NCBI RefSeq assembly: GCF_041080865.1
Contig: NZ_CP160906.1
Coordinates: 3,247,629 to 3,311,628, forward strand
Origin: Psychromonas sp. MME1
GTDB taxonomy: Bacteria; Pseudomonadota; Gammaproteobacteria; Enterobacterales; Psychromonadaceae
Direction: 5' to 3'
Length of the DNA: 64,000 nt
Position numbers and translations under genes: made by a program. The notes beneath the pieces were generated by a model. That model did not search any database. It was not told where the DNA came from and saw only the letters and a program-made list of their open reading frames with translations. Shown here in pieces: positions 1 through 8,289 of the stretch (positions within the stretch are counted from its first letter, which is position 1; each line of letters begins with the position of its first letter).

Positions 1-801
<801 letters not shown>

Positions 802-910
802 ACAACACCTAAGACGTGTTGATGTAACCAAGAAAAAGTACGTTTGCGACAATATATTTTACAACTTGCAAGATTAAAGAATAATAGACAGCTTTTCTAA
901 TTAACTTTTT

Positions 911-1027
911 GTCTAGCAACCATAGCGCTGTGGTCCCACCTGATCCCATTCCGAACTCAGAAGTGAAACGCAGCTGCGCCGATGGTAGTGTGGGGTCTCC
1001 CCATGTGAGAGTAGGTCATTGCTAGAC
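911..1027 (+). rRNA. rrf: 5S ribosomal RNA
   Basis: Complete 5S rRNA gene. The terminal helix is visible as GTCTAGCA at the 5' end pairing with TGCTAGAC at the 3' end. The interior has the conserved CCGAACTCAGAAGTGAAAC and CCGATGGTAGTGTGGGG segments. The length of about 117 nt is normal. It lies directly downstream of the 23S gene and upstream of a strong hairpin terminator, so it is the last RNA of the operon. No tRNA gene is seen after it. Confidence 0.96.
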
Positions 1028-1040
1028 GCCTATTTAGAAG

Positions 1041-1070
1041 AAGCCCTGATAGAAATATCAGGGCTTTTTT
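1041..1070 (+). terminator. rho-independent terminator of the rRNA operon
   Basis: A perfect 11-bp stem (AAGCCCTGATA / TATCAGGGCTT) with a GAAA tetraloop is followed by a T run, about 13 nt after the 5S 3' end. This is the expected rrn terminator. Confidence 0.9.
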
Positions 1071-1135
1071 GCTTTTTAGAGACGATAAAAGTGGCCCATC
1101 AACGTCAAGTAAGGACTAACGGACCTTACTCTCCT

Positions 1136-1253
1136 TCCCATTCCGAACTCAGAAGTGAAACGCAGCTGCGCCGATGGTACTTAGTTGCATTGAAGTCTCT
1201 TGAACCTCGTTCAAGGGACTTCAATGCAAAAGGGTCTCCCCATGTGAGAGTAG
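1136..1253 (+). pseudogene. 5S rRNA-like fragment split by a palindromic insertion
   Basis: Bases 1136-1179 are identical to the interior of the intact 5S gene (944-987), and 1232-1253 match its 3' interior. The five bases that separate these blocks in the real gene (GTGTG) are replaced here by about 52 bases carrying a 45-bp palindrome. The outer parts that form the 5S terminal helix are not recognisable on either side, so this looks like a non-functional, rearranged 5S copy rather than a second gene. It lies beyond the operon terminator. A functional, fragmented 5S cannot be excluded without RNA data. Confidence 0.75.
1185..1229. repeat. 45-bp palindrome inserted in the 5S-like fragment
   Basis: Two 21-base arms (1185-1205 and 1209-1229) separated by CTC are reverse complements except at one position that would form a G-U pair in RNA. 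The arms begin TTGCATTGAAGT and end ACTTCAATGCAA. It sits exactly where the 5S-like sequence is interrupted. Confidence 0.85.
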
Positions 1254-1315
1254 TGCGAGTATCGCGATAGCGATGTGTCACGAGCTTCGGTGTTCTGCGC
1301 CGACCTTCCATCGCC

Positions 1316-1377
1316 AAGCGCTTAAACGAAAAATCCCTGTTGACGATGTCAGCAGGGATTTTTTCGTTTAAGCGCTT
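1316..1377. terminator. long hairpin, probable bidirectional terminator
   Basis: Arms of about 24 bases (AAGCGCTTAAACGAAAAATC on the left, its complement on the right with one extra T) flank a loop of about 13 bases. The right arm contains CAGGGATTTTTTCG, so a GC stem followed by T residues exists. The stem then continues through the T run with a perfectly paired outer part, which makes it longer than a normal terminator. Confidence 0.6.
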
Positions 1378-1545
1378 GATGATGACCACTTGAACATGGG
1401 GATTATAAAAGGCATGCCGAAGGCATTTCCTTTCATGTTAGGGCTGCGAATTTGGCGTTAGCCAAGGTCTATGAGCGGGCTAAGCGTGCTCTGGTTGTTT
1501 GCCGACAGGTAAGTGTCACGAGCAGTGTTCACTCATCGCTCAAGT

Positions 1546-1571
1546 AAAAAAGCCCACTATGTGGGCTTTTT
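1546..1571. terminator. bidirectional terminator
   Basis: AAAAAAGCCCAC and GTGGGCTTTTT form a stem with a short loop (TAT), with an A run on one side and a T run on the other. It lies about 30 bp beyond the stop codon of the minus-strand phosphoribosyltransferase gene and would serve that gene. Confidence 0.8.
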
Positions 1572-1599
1572 GTTATTAAGGGTATATTACAACTTGCAT

Positions 1600-2163
1600 C
1601 TATTCTTCGAAAAGCTCTTTGATATTTGCAAAATCACTTTTACCATTTTTGATCTCATCAATCGATAAGCCCGTTACTTCATGTGGAAACACTAACCACT
1701 CTTCTGATTCATGGATATAGTAATCAGGTACGATTGATACTGCTTTATTCTTGGGTTTGTAATATGGCGTTGCGATGCGTACATCTTTTGGCATATTTAA
1801 GCGCATAAGTTCATTGAGTTTTTCTGTAAGAGCAACGACACTGCGACCAGAATCAAATACATCATCAACGATTAGTAAACCATCATCCGCATTAGCATTT
1901 TCTATTATGTAGTGTAAACCATGTACTTTAATTGTTTTGCTCTGTTTACCAATTCCATAGTATGAAGAAGTTCGTACTGCAATGTGGTCTGTTTCAACTT
2001 TTTTATAATCAAAGTATTCTTGGACAGCGATGCCTATAGGTGCGCCTCCACGCCAAATTCCAACAATAAATTGTGGGCGGAAGCCGCTTTCGTAAACTTG
2101 TGCGGCAAGACGAAATGAGTCTTCTAGTAGTTGCTGAGCAGTGATAAATACTTTGTCAGACAT
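1600..2163 (-). CDS. purine-type phosphoribosyltransferase (hypoxanthine/xanthine family)
   Basis: 187-residue cytoplasmic enzyme of the type I phosphoribosyltransferase fold, expected to transfer a ribose-5-phosphate from PRPP to a base such as hypoxanthine, xanthine or guanine in purine salvage. The PRPP-binding loop is visible as LIVDDVFDSGRSV near residues 97-109. It is preceded by the IVGIWRGGAP loop near residue 35. Many family members read VDDVxDTG at this site, so the Phe and Ser are slightly unusual. An AGAGG ribosome-binding site stands upstream of the ATG. The gene stands alone and ends at a bidirectional terminator. The exact base specificity cannot be told from sequence. Confidence 0.85.
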   Translation of the reverse strand: MSDKVFITAQQLLEDSFRLAAQVYESGFRPQFIVGIWRGGAPIGIAVQEYFDYKKVETDHIAVRTSSYYGIGKQSKTIKVHGLHYIIENANADDGLLIVDDVFDSGRSVVALTEKLNELMRLNMPKDVRIATPYYKPKNKAVSIVPDYYIHESEEWLVFPHEVTGLSIDEIKNGKSDFANIKELFEE

Positions 2164-2259
2164 TTTGTAACCTCTTCTAGTTAATTTAGGCGGAATTTTA
2201 GACTAACCTGTTAAAATAACAATCTTAAAGATACTTTTTTATTGTTCTTTAAAAGTAAA

Positions 2260-2485
2260 CTATTTACCAATTTGTGGTCCATCGATAAGCTTGTGAGCAG
2301 GATAATATTGCACATTATTATCCTGAAACACGGCAATATAAATTTTAAACTCACCTTTTATAGTCATACTACTTCTATATACATGTCAGGAGGAAGAAAA
2401 GCCCCTGACAAAGTATATTGAGGTAGTGTGGCATGCATTTTAGAAATATGAGCACGACCATTTTTATTAATGTAAAGAATGAGCA
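2260..2485 (-). pseudogene. possible small gene or decayed gene in two overlapping frames
   Basis: On the minus strand a start-less open stretch translates to a protein-like sequence containing KNGRAHISKMHATLPQY and ending LPPDMYIEVV-stop near 2364-2366. A second short frame begins with an ATGA overlap at 2367 and runs 35 codons to a stop at 2260 (MTIKGEFKIYIAVFQDNN...). The amino-acid composition looks like real protein, and the abutting frames would fit a frameshifted remnant of one gene. I do not recognise the family. The start of the first part is not defined. Confidence 0.3.
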
Positions 2486-2534
2486 GAGTAAGTTAGCAAC
2501 TATAATTTATTCTATTGTAGTTGTAGCAAAAGTT

Positions 2535-3524
2535 TTAATTTACTTTATTACCATTATCTTTGCCTACTTTATAGCTTTCTAGATTATTGAGAGTTGTTTG
2601 CGCAATGCTTGCCAATGCCTCATGTGTTAAAAATGCTTGATGCCCCGTAAATATCACGTTATGACAAGCCGATAGGCGTCTAAATGTATCATCGCCAATA
2701 ATTTCATCGGAATGGTCACCAAAAAAGAGTCTATCTTCTTCTTCGTATACGTCTAAACCTAAGCTACCAATACGCCCGCTTTTTAGTGCCAAAATCGCCT
2801 CTTCTGCATTAAGTAATGCACCGCGACTTGTATTAATAATCATCACACCATCTTTCATTTGCGCAAAGGATTTACTACATAGTATATGATGATTTTGTTC
2901 AGTAAGAGGGCAATGTAGAGTAATAATATCACTTTCTTTAAAGAGTGTTTCTGCTGTTACATACTCAGCTCCTAATGCAATAGCTTGTTCTGATGGGTAG
3001 GGGTCAAAAGCGAGTATTTTACAACCAAAACCTTTTAGTATATTCATGGTTGCAATACCGATTTTACCCGTACCAATAACGCCAACTGTCTTGCCATGCA
3101 TATTGAAGCCAACTAAACCTTCTAAGGAAAAATTTGCATCGCGGGTACGTTGGTAAGCTTTATGAGTTCTGCGATTAAGCGTTAACATTAATGCGATAGC
3201 ATGTTCTGCAACAGCTTCCGGTGAGTATGCGGGAACACGCATCACTGTTTGTTGCAAATTTTTGGCGGTATCAAGGTCGACATTATTAAAACCTGCACAA
3301 CGCATCAGGATTAATTTTACACCGATCTCTGCTAGTGCTGTTAGTACGGGAGCGGATAAATCATCATTAACAAAAGCACAAACGGCGTCATAACCAGAGG
3401 CAAGTTGACAGGTGTGGATATTGAGTTGGGTATCGAAATATTTTATCTCTGCATCAGTCTGTTCTATATGTAGGTTAAATGAGTTGATGTCATAACTGCG
3501 TGAACTGAACATGGCTATTTTCAT
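2535..3524 (-). CDS. ldhA: D-lactate dehydrogenase (D-2-hydroxyacid dehydrogenase family)
   Basis: A 329-residue NAD-dependent enzyme that reduces pyruvate to D-lactate in fermentation. The Rossmann nucleotide-binding motif is GVIGTGKIG (about residue 148). The family signature arginine lies in INTSRGALLN and the catalytic histidine in GHQAFLTHEA near the C-terminus. An RCAGFNNVD motif typical of LdhA is present near residue 75. The ATG at 3524 is chosen because GGAG lies eight bases upstream; a TTG four codons earlier overlaps that site. It is separated from pckA by about 240 bp containing a repeat. Other 2-hydroxyacids are possible substrates, but the length and motifs fit LdhA well. Confidence 0.9.
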   Translation of the reverse strand: MKIAMFSSRSYDINSFNLHIEQTDAEIKYFDTQLNIHTCQLASGYDAVCAFVNDDLSAPVLTALAEIGVKLILMRCAGFNNVDLDTAKNLQQTVMRVPAYSPEAVAEHAIALMLTLNRRTHKAYQRTRDANFSLEGLVGFNMHGKTVGVIGTGKIGIATMNILKGFGCKILAFDPYPSEQAIALGAEYVTAETLFKESDIITLHCPLTEQNHHILCSKSFAQMKDGVMIINTSRGALLNAEEAILALKSGRIGSLGLDVYEEEDRLFFGDHSDEIIGDDTFRRLSACHNVIFTGHQAFLTHEALASIAQTTLNNLESYKVGKDNGNKVN

Positions 3525-3545
3525 TGTAAGCTCCAATTTTATAAG

Positions 3546-3672
3546 TATATTAGCCCCATGTTACCTTAATATGCTTGGTCAGGCACTAGCTCGTATACCT
3601 GAGCAAGGCACAACGTAAGGTTATTGCTCTTGCTGATTTTCTGACTTTGCATCTTGAAGTATCATGGGTATA
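3546..3672. repeat. interspersed palindromic repeat, TATACCC family, copy A
   Basis: The left end (TATTAGCCCCATGTTACC...) and right end (...GAAGTATCATGGGTATA) are imperfect inverted repeats of about 32 bases that meet CAG / CTG inner borders. The right end shares a 28-base block with the copy near 18948-18975 with one difference. It sits between the convergently read ends of pckA and the ldhA start, with no coding potential. Confidence 0.7.
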
Positions 3673-3761
3673 ACATCTTATAAACATTTTTGTTTCAATG
3701 AGCAATCCATTGCTATATAAGCCGCAATTATGGAAACTTACGGCTTCGGTTCACTTAGTTG

Positions 3762-5396
3762 TTATAGACAACAGGTCTCTTTCAGTTGTGGTCCAGCAGC
3801 AACTAACGCTTGCCCTTCGCTTTTATCGGTATAACGCGCAAAGTTTTCAATAAATAGTGTGGCTAGCTGCTCAGCTTTACTTTCCCATTCCGCCTCACTA
3901 GCATAGGTATCTCGCGGATCTAATATGTTGCTATCTACGTTTGGTAAAGCTAATGGCACTTCCAGATTAAAATAAGGGATTTGCTTGGTGTTGGCTTGCT
4001 CAATTGAACCGTCTAATATGGCATTGATTATGCCGCGTGTGTCTTGAATTGATATACGTTTACCTGATCCATTCCAACCAGTATTCACTAAATATGCTTC
4101 TGCACCACACGCTTCCATCCGTTTTACTAGTTGTTCAGAATATTGAGTGGGGTGTAATGTAAGAAAAGCAGCACCAAAACAGGCTGAAAATGTTGGTGTT
4201 GGTTTCGTAATGCCTCGCTCAGTACCGGCAAGTTTGGCTGTAAATCCTGAAAGGAAATGGTACTGCGTTTGTGCTTTAGTCAGTTTCGCTACTGGTGGTA
4301 AGACGCCAAATGCATCGGCGGTTAAAAAGATAACTTTTTGTGCGTGCCCACCCTTTGAAATGGGTTTGACGATATTTGTAATGTGATTGATTGGATATGA
4401 GACTCGTGCATTTTCTGTTTTGCTGGCATCATCGTAATCGACCACACCGTCCTCATCTATCACCACATTTTCCAATAGCGCATTACGTTTGATTGCATTA
4501 TAGATATCGGGCTCAGCTTCTGGGCTTAATCGGATTGTTTTCGCATAGCAGCCACCTTCAAAGTTAAATACGCCTTCATCGTCCCAACCATGTTCATCAT
4601 CACCTATTAAAGCGCGCTTTGAATCGGTTGAAAGGGTTGTTTTACCGGTTCCTGATAAGCCGAAGAAAATCGCGGTATCACCAGCTTCCCCCATATTCGC
4701 CGAGCAATGCATCGATGCCATGCCATTAATCGGTAACAGATAATTCATCACTGAAAATAGCCCTTTTTTCATCTCACCACCATACCAGGTACCACCGATG
4801 ACTTGAATTTTTTCAGTGAGATTAAAGGCCACAAAGTTCTCTGAATTCAGGCCCTGTAGTTGCCACTGCGAATTAGTGGTTTTAGCGCCATTGATAACAA
4901 CAAAATCCGGTTCAAAATCGATAAGTTCTTCTGCTGTTGGGCGAATAAACATATTTGTTACAAAATGCGCTTGCCATGCAACTTCCATGATAAATCGTAC
5001 TTTTAAACGTGAATTTTCGTTGGCACCACAAAAAGCATCAACAACGAATAGGCGTTTATTACAAAGGTCTTCTGTAACGATTTTTTTTAAATAATTCCAA
5101 GTTAATTGATCAATTGCTTTATTGTCATTTTTGCCTTGATCGCTCCACCAAATAGTGTCGCGAGTTGTATCGTCTTTAACGATATATTTATCCTTTGGAG
5201 AGCGACCTGTGAATATGCCTGTATCGACTGCGACAGCCCCGCTTTGAGTAATGATTCCTTTCTCAAAACCTTCTAAGTTAGGGCTCATCTCTTCGGTGAA
5301 TAGTGTTTCATAGCTTGGGTTGTATACAATTTCTGATACACCCGTGATGCCATATTTACTTAACGCATTGCTAGATAAAATTGCCGCTTTTGTCAT
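3762..5396 (-). CDS. pckA: phosphoenolpyruvate carboxykinase (ATP)
   Basis: 544 residues, matching the usual length of about 540. It catalyses oxaloacetate + ATP to phosphoenolpyruvate + CO2 + ADP, the first step of gluconeogenesis, in the cytoplasm. The P-loop GLSGTGKTT is at residues 246-254 and the metal-binding kinase-2 motif LIGDDEHGW follows at about 263-271. FTGRSPKDK near residue 62 is the substrate-site arginine region. AGAGGAA lies just upstream of the ATG. Upstream is a gap of 240 bp before hslO, large enough for its own promoter. Conserved order pckA-hslO-hslR on one strand is known in related gammaproteobacteria. Confidence 0.97.
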   Translation of the reverse strand: MTKAAILSSNALSKYGITGVSEIVYNPSYETLFTEEMSPNLEGFEKGIITQSGAVAVDTGIFTGRSPKDKYIVKDDTTRDTIWWSDQGKNDNKAIDQLTWNYLKKIVTEDLCNKRLFVVDAFCGANENSRLKVRFIMEVAWQAHFVTNMFIRPTAEELIDFEPDFVVINGAKTTNSQWQLQGLNSENFVAFNLTEKIQVIGGTWYGGEMKKGLFSVMNYLLPINGMASMHCSANMGEAGDTAIFFGLSGTGKTTLSTDSKRALIGDDEHGWDDEGVFNFEGGCYAKTIRLSPEAEPDIYNAIKRNALLENVVIDEDGVVDYDDASKTENARVSYPINHITNIVKPISKGGHAQKVIFLTADAFGVLPPVAKLTKAQTQYHFLSGFTAKLAGTERGITKPTPTFSACFGAAFLTLHPTQYSEQLVKRMEACGAEAYLVNTGWNGSGKRISIQDTRGIINAILDGSIEQANTKQIPYFNLEVPLALPNVDSNILDPRDTYASEAEWESKAEQLATLFIENFARYTDKSEGQALVAAGPQLKETCCL

Positions 5397-5606
5397 ATTC
5401 AGTTCCTCTTAAATGATTAATAATTTTTAAAGATCCTACATAATGCCAATATTTAGAGTAGGGGATTAATAAAATCACATCGGAGATCTAGTTCAAATAA
5501 TCGAAGTAAAGGTATAAAATATGTCATTGCTGTGCGCATTGTCATGAAATTTATTGCTGGTTGCTATTATGTTAACCAAGAGATTATGCTAATAACTAGG
5601 CGGTAT

Positions 5607-5626
5607 AGGTACACTTGCGTGTACCT
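5607..5626. other. small perfect hairpin downstream of hslO
   Basis: AGGTACAC-TTGC-GTGTACCT, an 8-bp stem with a 4-base loop, lies 11 bp past the hslO stop. There is no T run on the hslO side, so it is a weak terminator candidate or an RNA-end stabiliser. Confidence 0.4.
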
Positions 5627-5636
5627 GATTGTGGCA

Positions 5637-6497
5637 CTAATGTTCGGTATTGTGTTGATCGTTTAGCAATATTTGTAAGTCATTTAGTTCAAAATGGTAA
5701 TCGCTGCCGCAGTATTCACAGTGCATATCAATGGCGCCATTTTCATGTAACATCTCGCGTATCTCTTCTGGCGCAATAGAAGCAAGCGATGATAAACAAC
5801 GTTCCTGTGAACAGTTACATTTAAAAGAGATACTGTCAGGTTCAAATAAGCGCACTTTTTCTTCATGGTATAAACGATATAGTAGCGCTTCATTGTTTAA
5901 GTTAAATAACTCTTCGGCTGTTATTGTTGCTGCTAATGTTGTGACATGCTGGAATTGTGCTTGGTGATTTTCATCCACCGCAGGTAGTGTTTGAATTAAT
6001 AGTCCGGCAGCTTTTGTTTCATCAGTATTGCTTGCATGGAGAATAATACAGGTTGGTAATTGTTCAGATTGTTTAAAGTACGCTTCTAGGCAACTACTAA
6101 GCGAATCATTATTAAGCTCTACAATGCCTTGATAGCGTTCGCCATTATCCGGTGTAATTGTTATCACCAAATGGCCTTTACCCACTAATTCTTTAAAGGA
6201 AAGACCTGTCGTTTCACCTTCAACTCGTGCTGCACCGCGTAACTGTAAATCTTTATTGCCATTCACCACTGCAAACTTTAAGGGGCCATCGCCTTGTATT
6301 TGTACTGCGATTACACCTTCAAATTTTAATGTTGCCGTCAATAGGCTGGTTGCAATTGCAAGCTCACCAATAATGTTTTCTACTTCTGCGCCGTAGTGGT
6401 GGTTTTTGATTATTTCATGGAAGCTATTATCTGCATGGGCAATTTCGCCGCGAATTTGGTAATCATCAAAAATGAATCGTTGTAATTGATCACTCAT
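5637..6497 (-). CDS. hslO: redox-regulated chaperone Hsp33
   Basis: 286-residue cytoplasmic holdase, activated when oxidants release zinc from its C-terminal cysteines. The zinc motif is visible as CNC at residues 227-229 and CEYC at 260-263, giving the CxC-x30-CxxC pattern of Hsp33. An extra cysteine, C234, follows in QERC. The N-terminal core and the linker are complete. The gene lies 26 bp after hslR on the same strand, so the two are probably co-transcribed as in Escherichia coli, where both belong to the heat-shock regulon. Heat-shock control here is inferred from that. Confidence 0.96.
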   Translation of the reverse strand: MSDQLQRFIFDDYQIRGEIAHADNSFHEIIKNHHYGAEVENIIGELAIATSLLTATLKFEGVIAVQIQGDGPLKFAVVNGNKDLQLRGAARVEGETTGLSFKELVGKGHLVITITPDNGERYQGIVELNNDSLSSCLEAYFKQSEQLPTCIILHASNTDETKAAGLLIQTLPAVDENHQAQFQHVTTLAATITAEELFNLNNEALLYRLYHEEKVRLFEPDSISFKCNCSQERCLSSLASIAPEEIREMLHENGAIDMHCEYCGSDYHFELNDLQILLNDQHNTEH

Positions 6498-6523
6498 ATC
6501 TTTATCTCTCTGCTCTATTTAAT

Positions 6524-6928
6524 TTAATCGTAATTTGCGCTATTACGCTGTGTTTTTGCCTGTATTAACTCTCTACGCTCTTTCTTGTTTGGTTTACGAT
6601 CCGGATGAGGGGCATTTTGTAAACTTAGTTTACGTAGTGTTTGGTATTGTTCTCGTTTGCTGATACTTTCTTGAGTTTCATTATACAGCGTCTCCGCAAT
6701 AGGGGCACCGCAGCGCTGCTCAGATAAAACCTCAATGCGGACTTGTTTGATTATATCGCCCTGACGAATAGATAGAATTGCACCTATTTCGACTATTTTA
6801 CTCGCTTTACTGCGTTGACCGTTATAATGAACTTTACCACCTTGAACCATTTCTCGGGCGATACTACGTGTCTTATAAAAACGAGCAGCCCATAACCATT
6901 TATCTAAGCGAATCTTTTTATCTGTCAT
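6524..6928 (-). CDS. hslR: ribosome-associated heat shock protein Hsp15
   Basis: 134-residue S4-domain RNA-binding protein. Hsp15 binds stalled 50S subunits still carrying nascent chains and helps recycle them. The S4 domain occupies about residues 5-65 (RLDKWLWAARFYKTRS ... GGKVHYNG) and is followed by a basic tail (RKPNKKERRE) as in the family. The ATG at 6928 is preferred to the GTG six bases upstream because AAGAAGAG sits at proper distance only from the ATG. It precedes hslO in a two-gene unit. Confidence 0.95.
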   Translation of the reverse strand: MTDKKIRLDKWLWAARFYKTRSIAREMVQGGKVHYNGQRSKASKIVEIGAILSIRQGDIIKQVRIEVLSEQRCGAPIAETLYNETQESISKREQYQTLRKLSLQNAPHPDRKPNKKERRELIQAKTQRNSANYD

Positions 6929-7262
6929 TTTCACTCTTCTTTTTATGCGTTTGAATTAAGTTTGATATTTTGATGAAGACAAACGATGTTTATTTATGAC
7001 AACATGGTAGCGAGTATAGCAAATTGCCTTGCCAAACCCGCAGTAAATATCGAATCAAATGTTTTGCTTGGGTTGTTTTTGATTCGTGTTTTTTCTTTAA
7101 TGTCAATCCTCAAGGGGGTTTATTGTTCACTCACGAGCGATATAGCGCAGAATTGTAACTCTATACTTGTCGCAATTAGATGGCTATTGTAGCATGCTCA
7201 AATACTTCGTTAATATGCTTACTGAGTTTAGTGGCATATTGAACTAAAATTAAGCAGGCAGC
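6929..7262. other. intergenic region between hslR and gspC
   Basis: These 334 bp separate two divergent operons and must hold the promoters of both hslR-hslO and the type II secretion operon. I see no operator, repeat or open frame in it that I can defend. Confidence 0.5.
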
Positions 7263-8140
7263 ATGGTCGTTCCATTATCAATTATATTACAAAAGGCATT
7301 TAAGCCCGTACTGATTATTTTATCTGCATTGATTGCGTATCAAATTGCGCTATTAACATGGTCGCTATTGCCACAAAAAGAGCCGCAATCGCAATGGATT
7401 GCGCCGCTGGTAACAAGCGCAACTGTGGATAATAAAGTTTCAACCGTTCAACTACAAGGGCTGCACCTTTTTGGTAAGGTGGCGATTGCAGAAGAAAAGA
7501 TCAAACCTACAGAAGAAGTCCGGGATGCGCCTAAAACCAAGTTAAATTTAACATTAGTCGGCGTGGTTTCAGCCAGTAACCCATTATATTCCAGTGCAAT
7601 TATTGTTTATCAGAATGCACAAGATAGTTATTTTATTGACTCTATTATTGAGGGGACGAAAGCTAAAATTTCTAAGATACATCAAGACCGGGTTTTGCTT
7701 GATGTTGATGGCGAATTACAAACGTTAATGTTAGATGGCGTCGAAATGTTAGAGCAAAAACAGCAAGAGCATGGGGCCGTGGTATCTGCGCCTTCTGCTA
7801 AAATTTCCAGTAATCGTAGTAAGTCTGAAGTGAAAACGATTTCCATCGATAGGGAGGCTCTGCTAAAGATCCTGGGAAAATAACAGACTATATTCAAATA
7901 TCTCCCGTTCGTGAAGATAATGAAATTAAAGGGTACCGTGTTTCTCCTGGTAAAGACAAAGATTTATTTGAAGAAGCTGGTTTACAAAGTGGCGATCTTG
8001 CAGTTGAAGTAAATGGTGTTGATTTAACGGATATGCAAGAAGCTTTGGGGCTAATGAAAATGCTTCCTACAATGAGTGAAATCACCCTAACAGTAGAAAG
8101 AGGGGGCGAGTTGCATGAAATATATTTCACTGTTCCATAG
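7263..8140 (+). CDS. gspC: type II secretion protein GspC, with an apparent frameshift
   Basis: Inner-membrane component linking the GspD secretin to the GspLM platform. Residues 1-205 hold an N-terminal membrane segment (about 15-35) and the HR domain. The C-terminal PDZ domain (PGKITDYIQISPVRED ... SGDLAVEVNGVDL) continues in another frame. The break is at the AAA run 7865-7867, where one missing base would restore ...ALLKDPGKITDY.... The repaired protein would have 292 residues, normal for the family. As read, translation stops at 7883 without the PDZ domain. A homopolymer base-call error is more likely than decay because the rest of the operon is intact. First gene of the gsp operon. Confidence 0.88.
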
Positions 8141-8141
8141 T

Positions 8142-8214
8142 TATGCCCATATAACCTCAAGCTGCATTGTCAGATGCTAGTTCAGATAGCAGAGCAAGAC
8201 GTAATATGGGTATA
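8142..8214. repeat. interspersed palindromic repeat, TATACCC family, copy B
   Basis: A 73-bp element bounded by TATGCCCATAT and ATATGGGTATA. Its left half (CCTCAAGCTGCATTGTCAGATGCTAG) aligns with the left end of the copy at 3546. It lies between gspC and gspD, starting two bases after the gspC stop, inside the operon. Confidence 0.65.
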
Positions 8215-8289
8215 TGAAATAATATTGATCTGTCGCATTATGAATAATCATTCAGATTCATCACAGAAAATCATGGAGTGTTAGTTAAT

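Noticed and set aside
1136-1253. A second functional 5S rRNA gene
   Set aside because: The terminal helix cannot be found and the core is interrupted; kept as a fragment only.
1019-1389. Two open frames across the 5S-like fragment and its palindrome
   Set aside because: Their sequence is explained by 5S-derived and palindromic DNA; no ribosome-binding site or protein-like composition.
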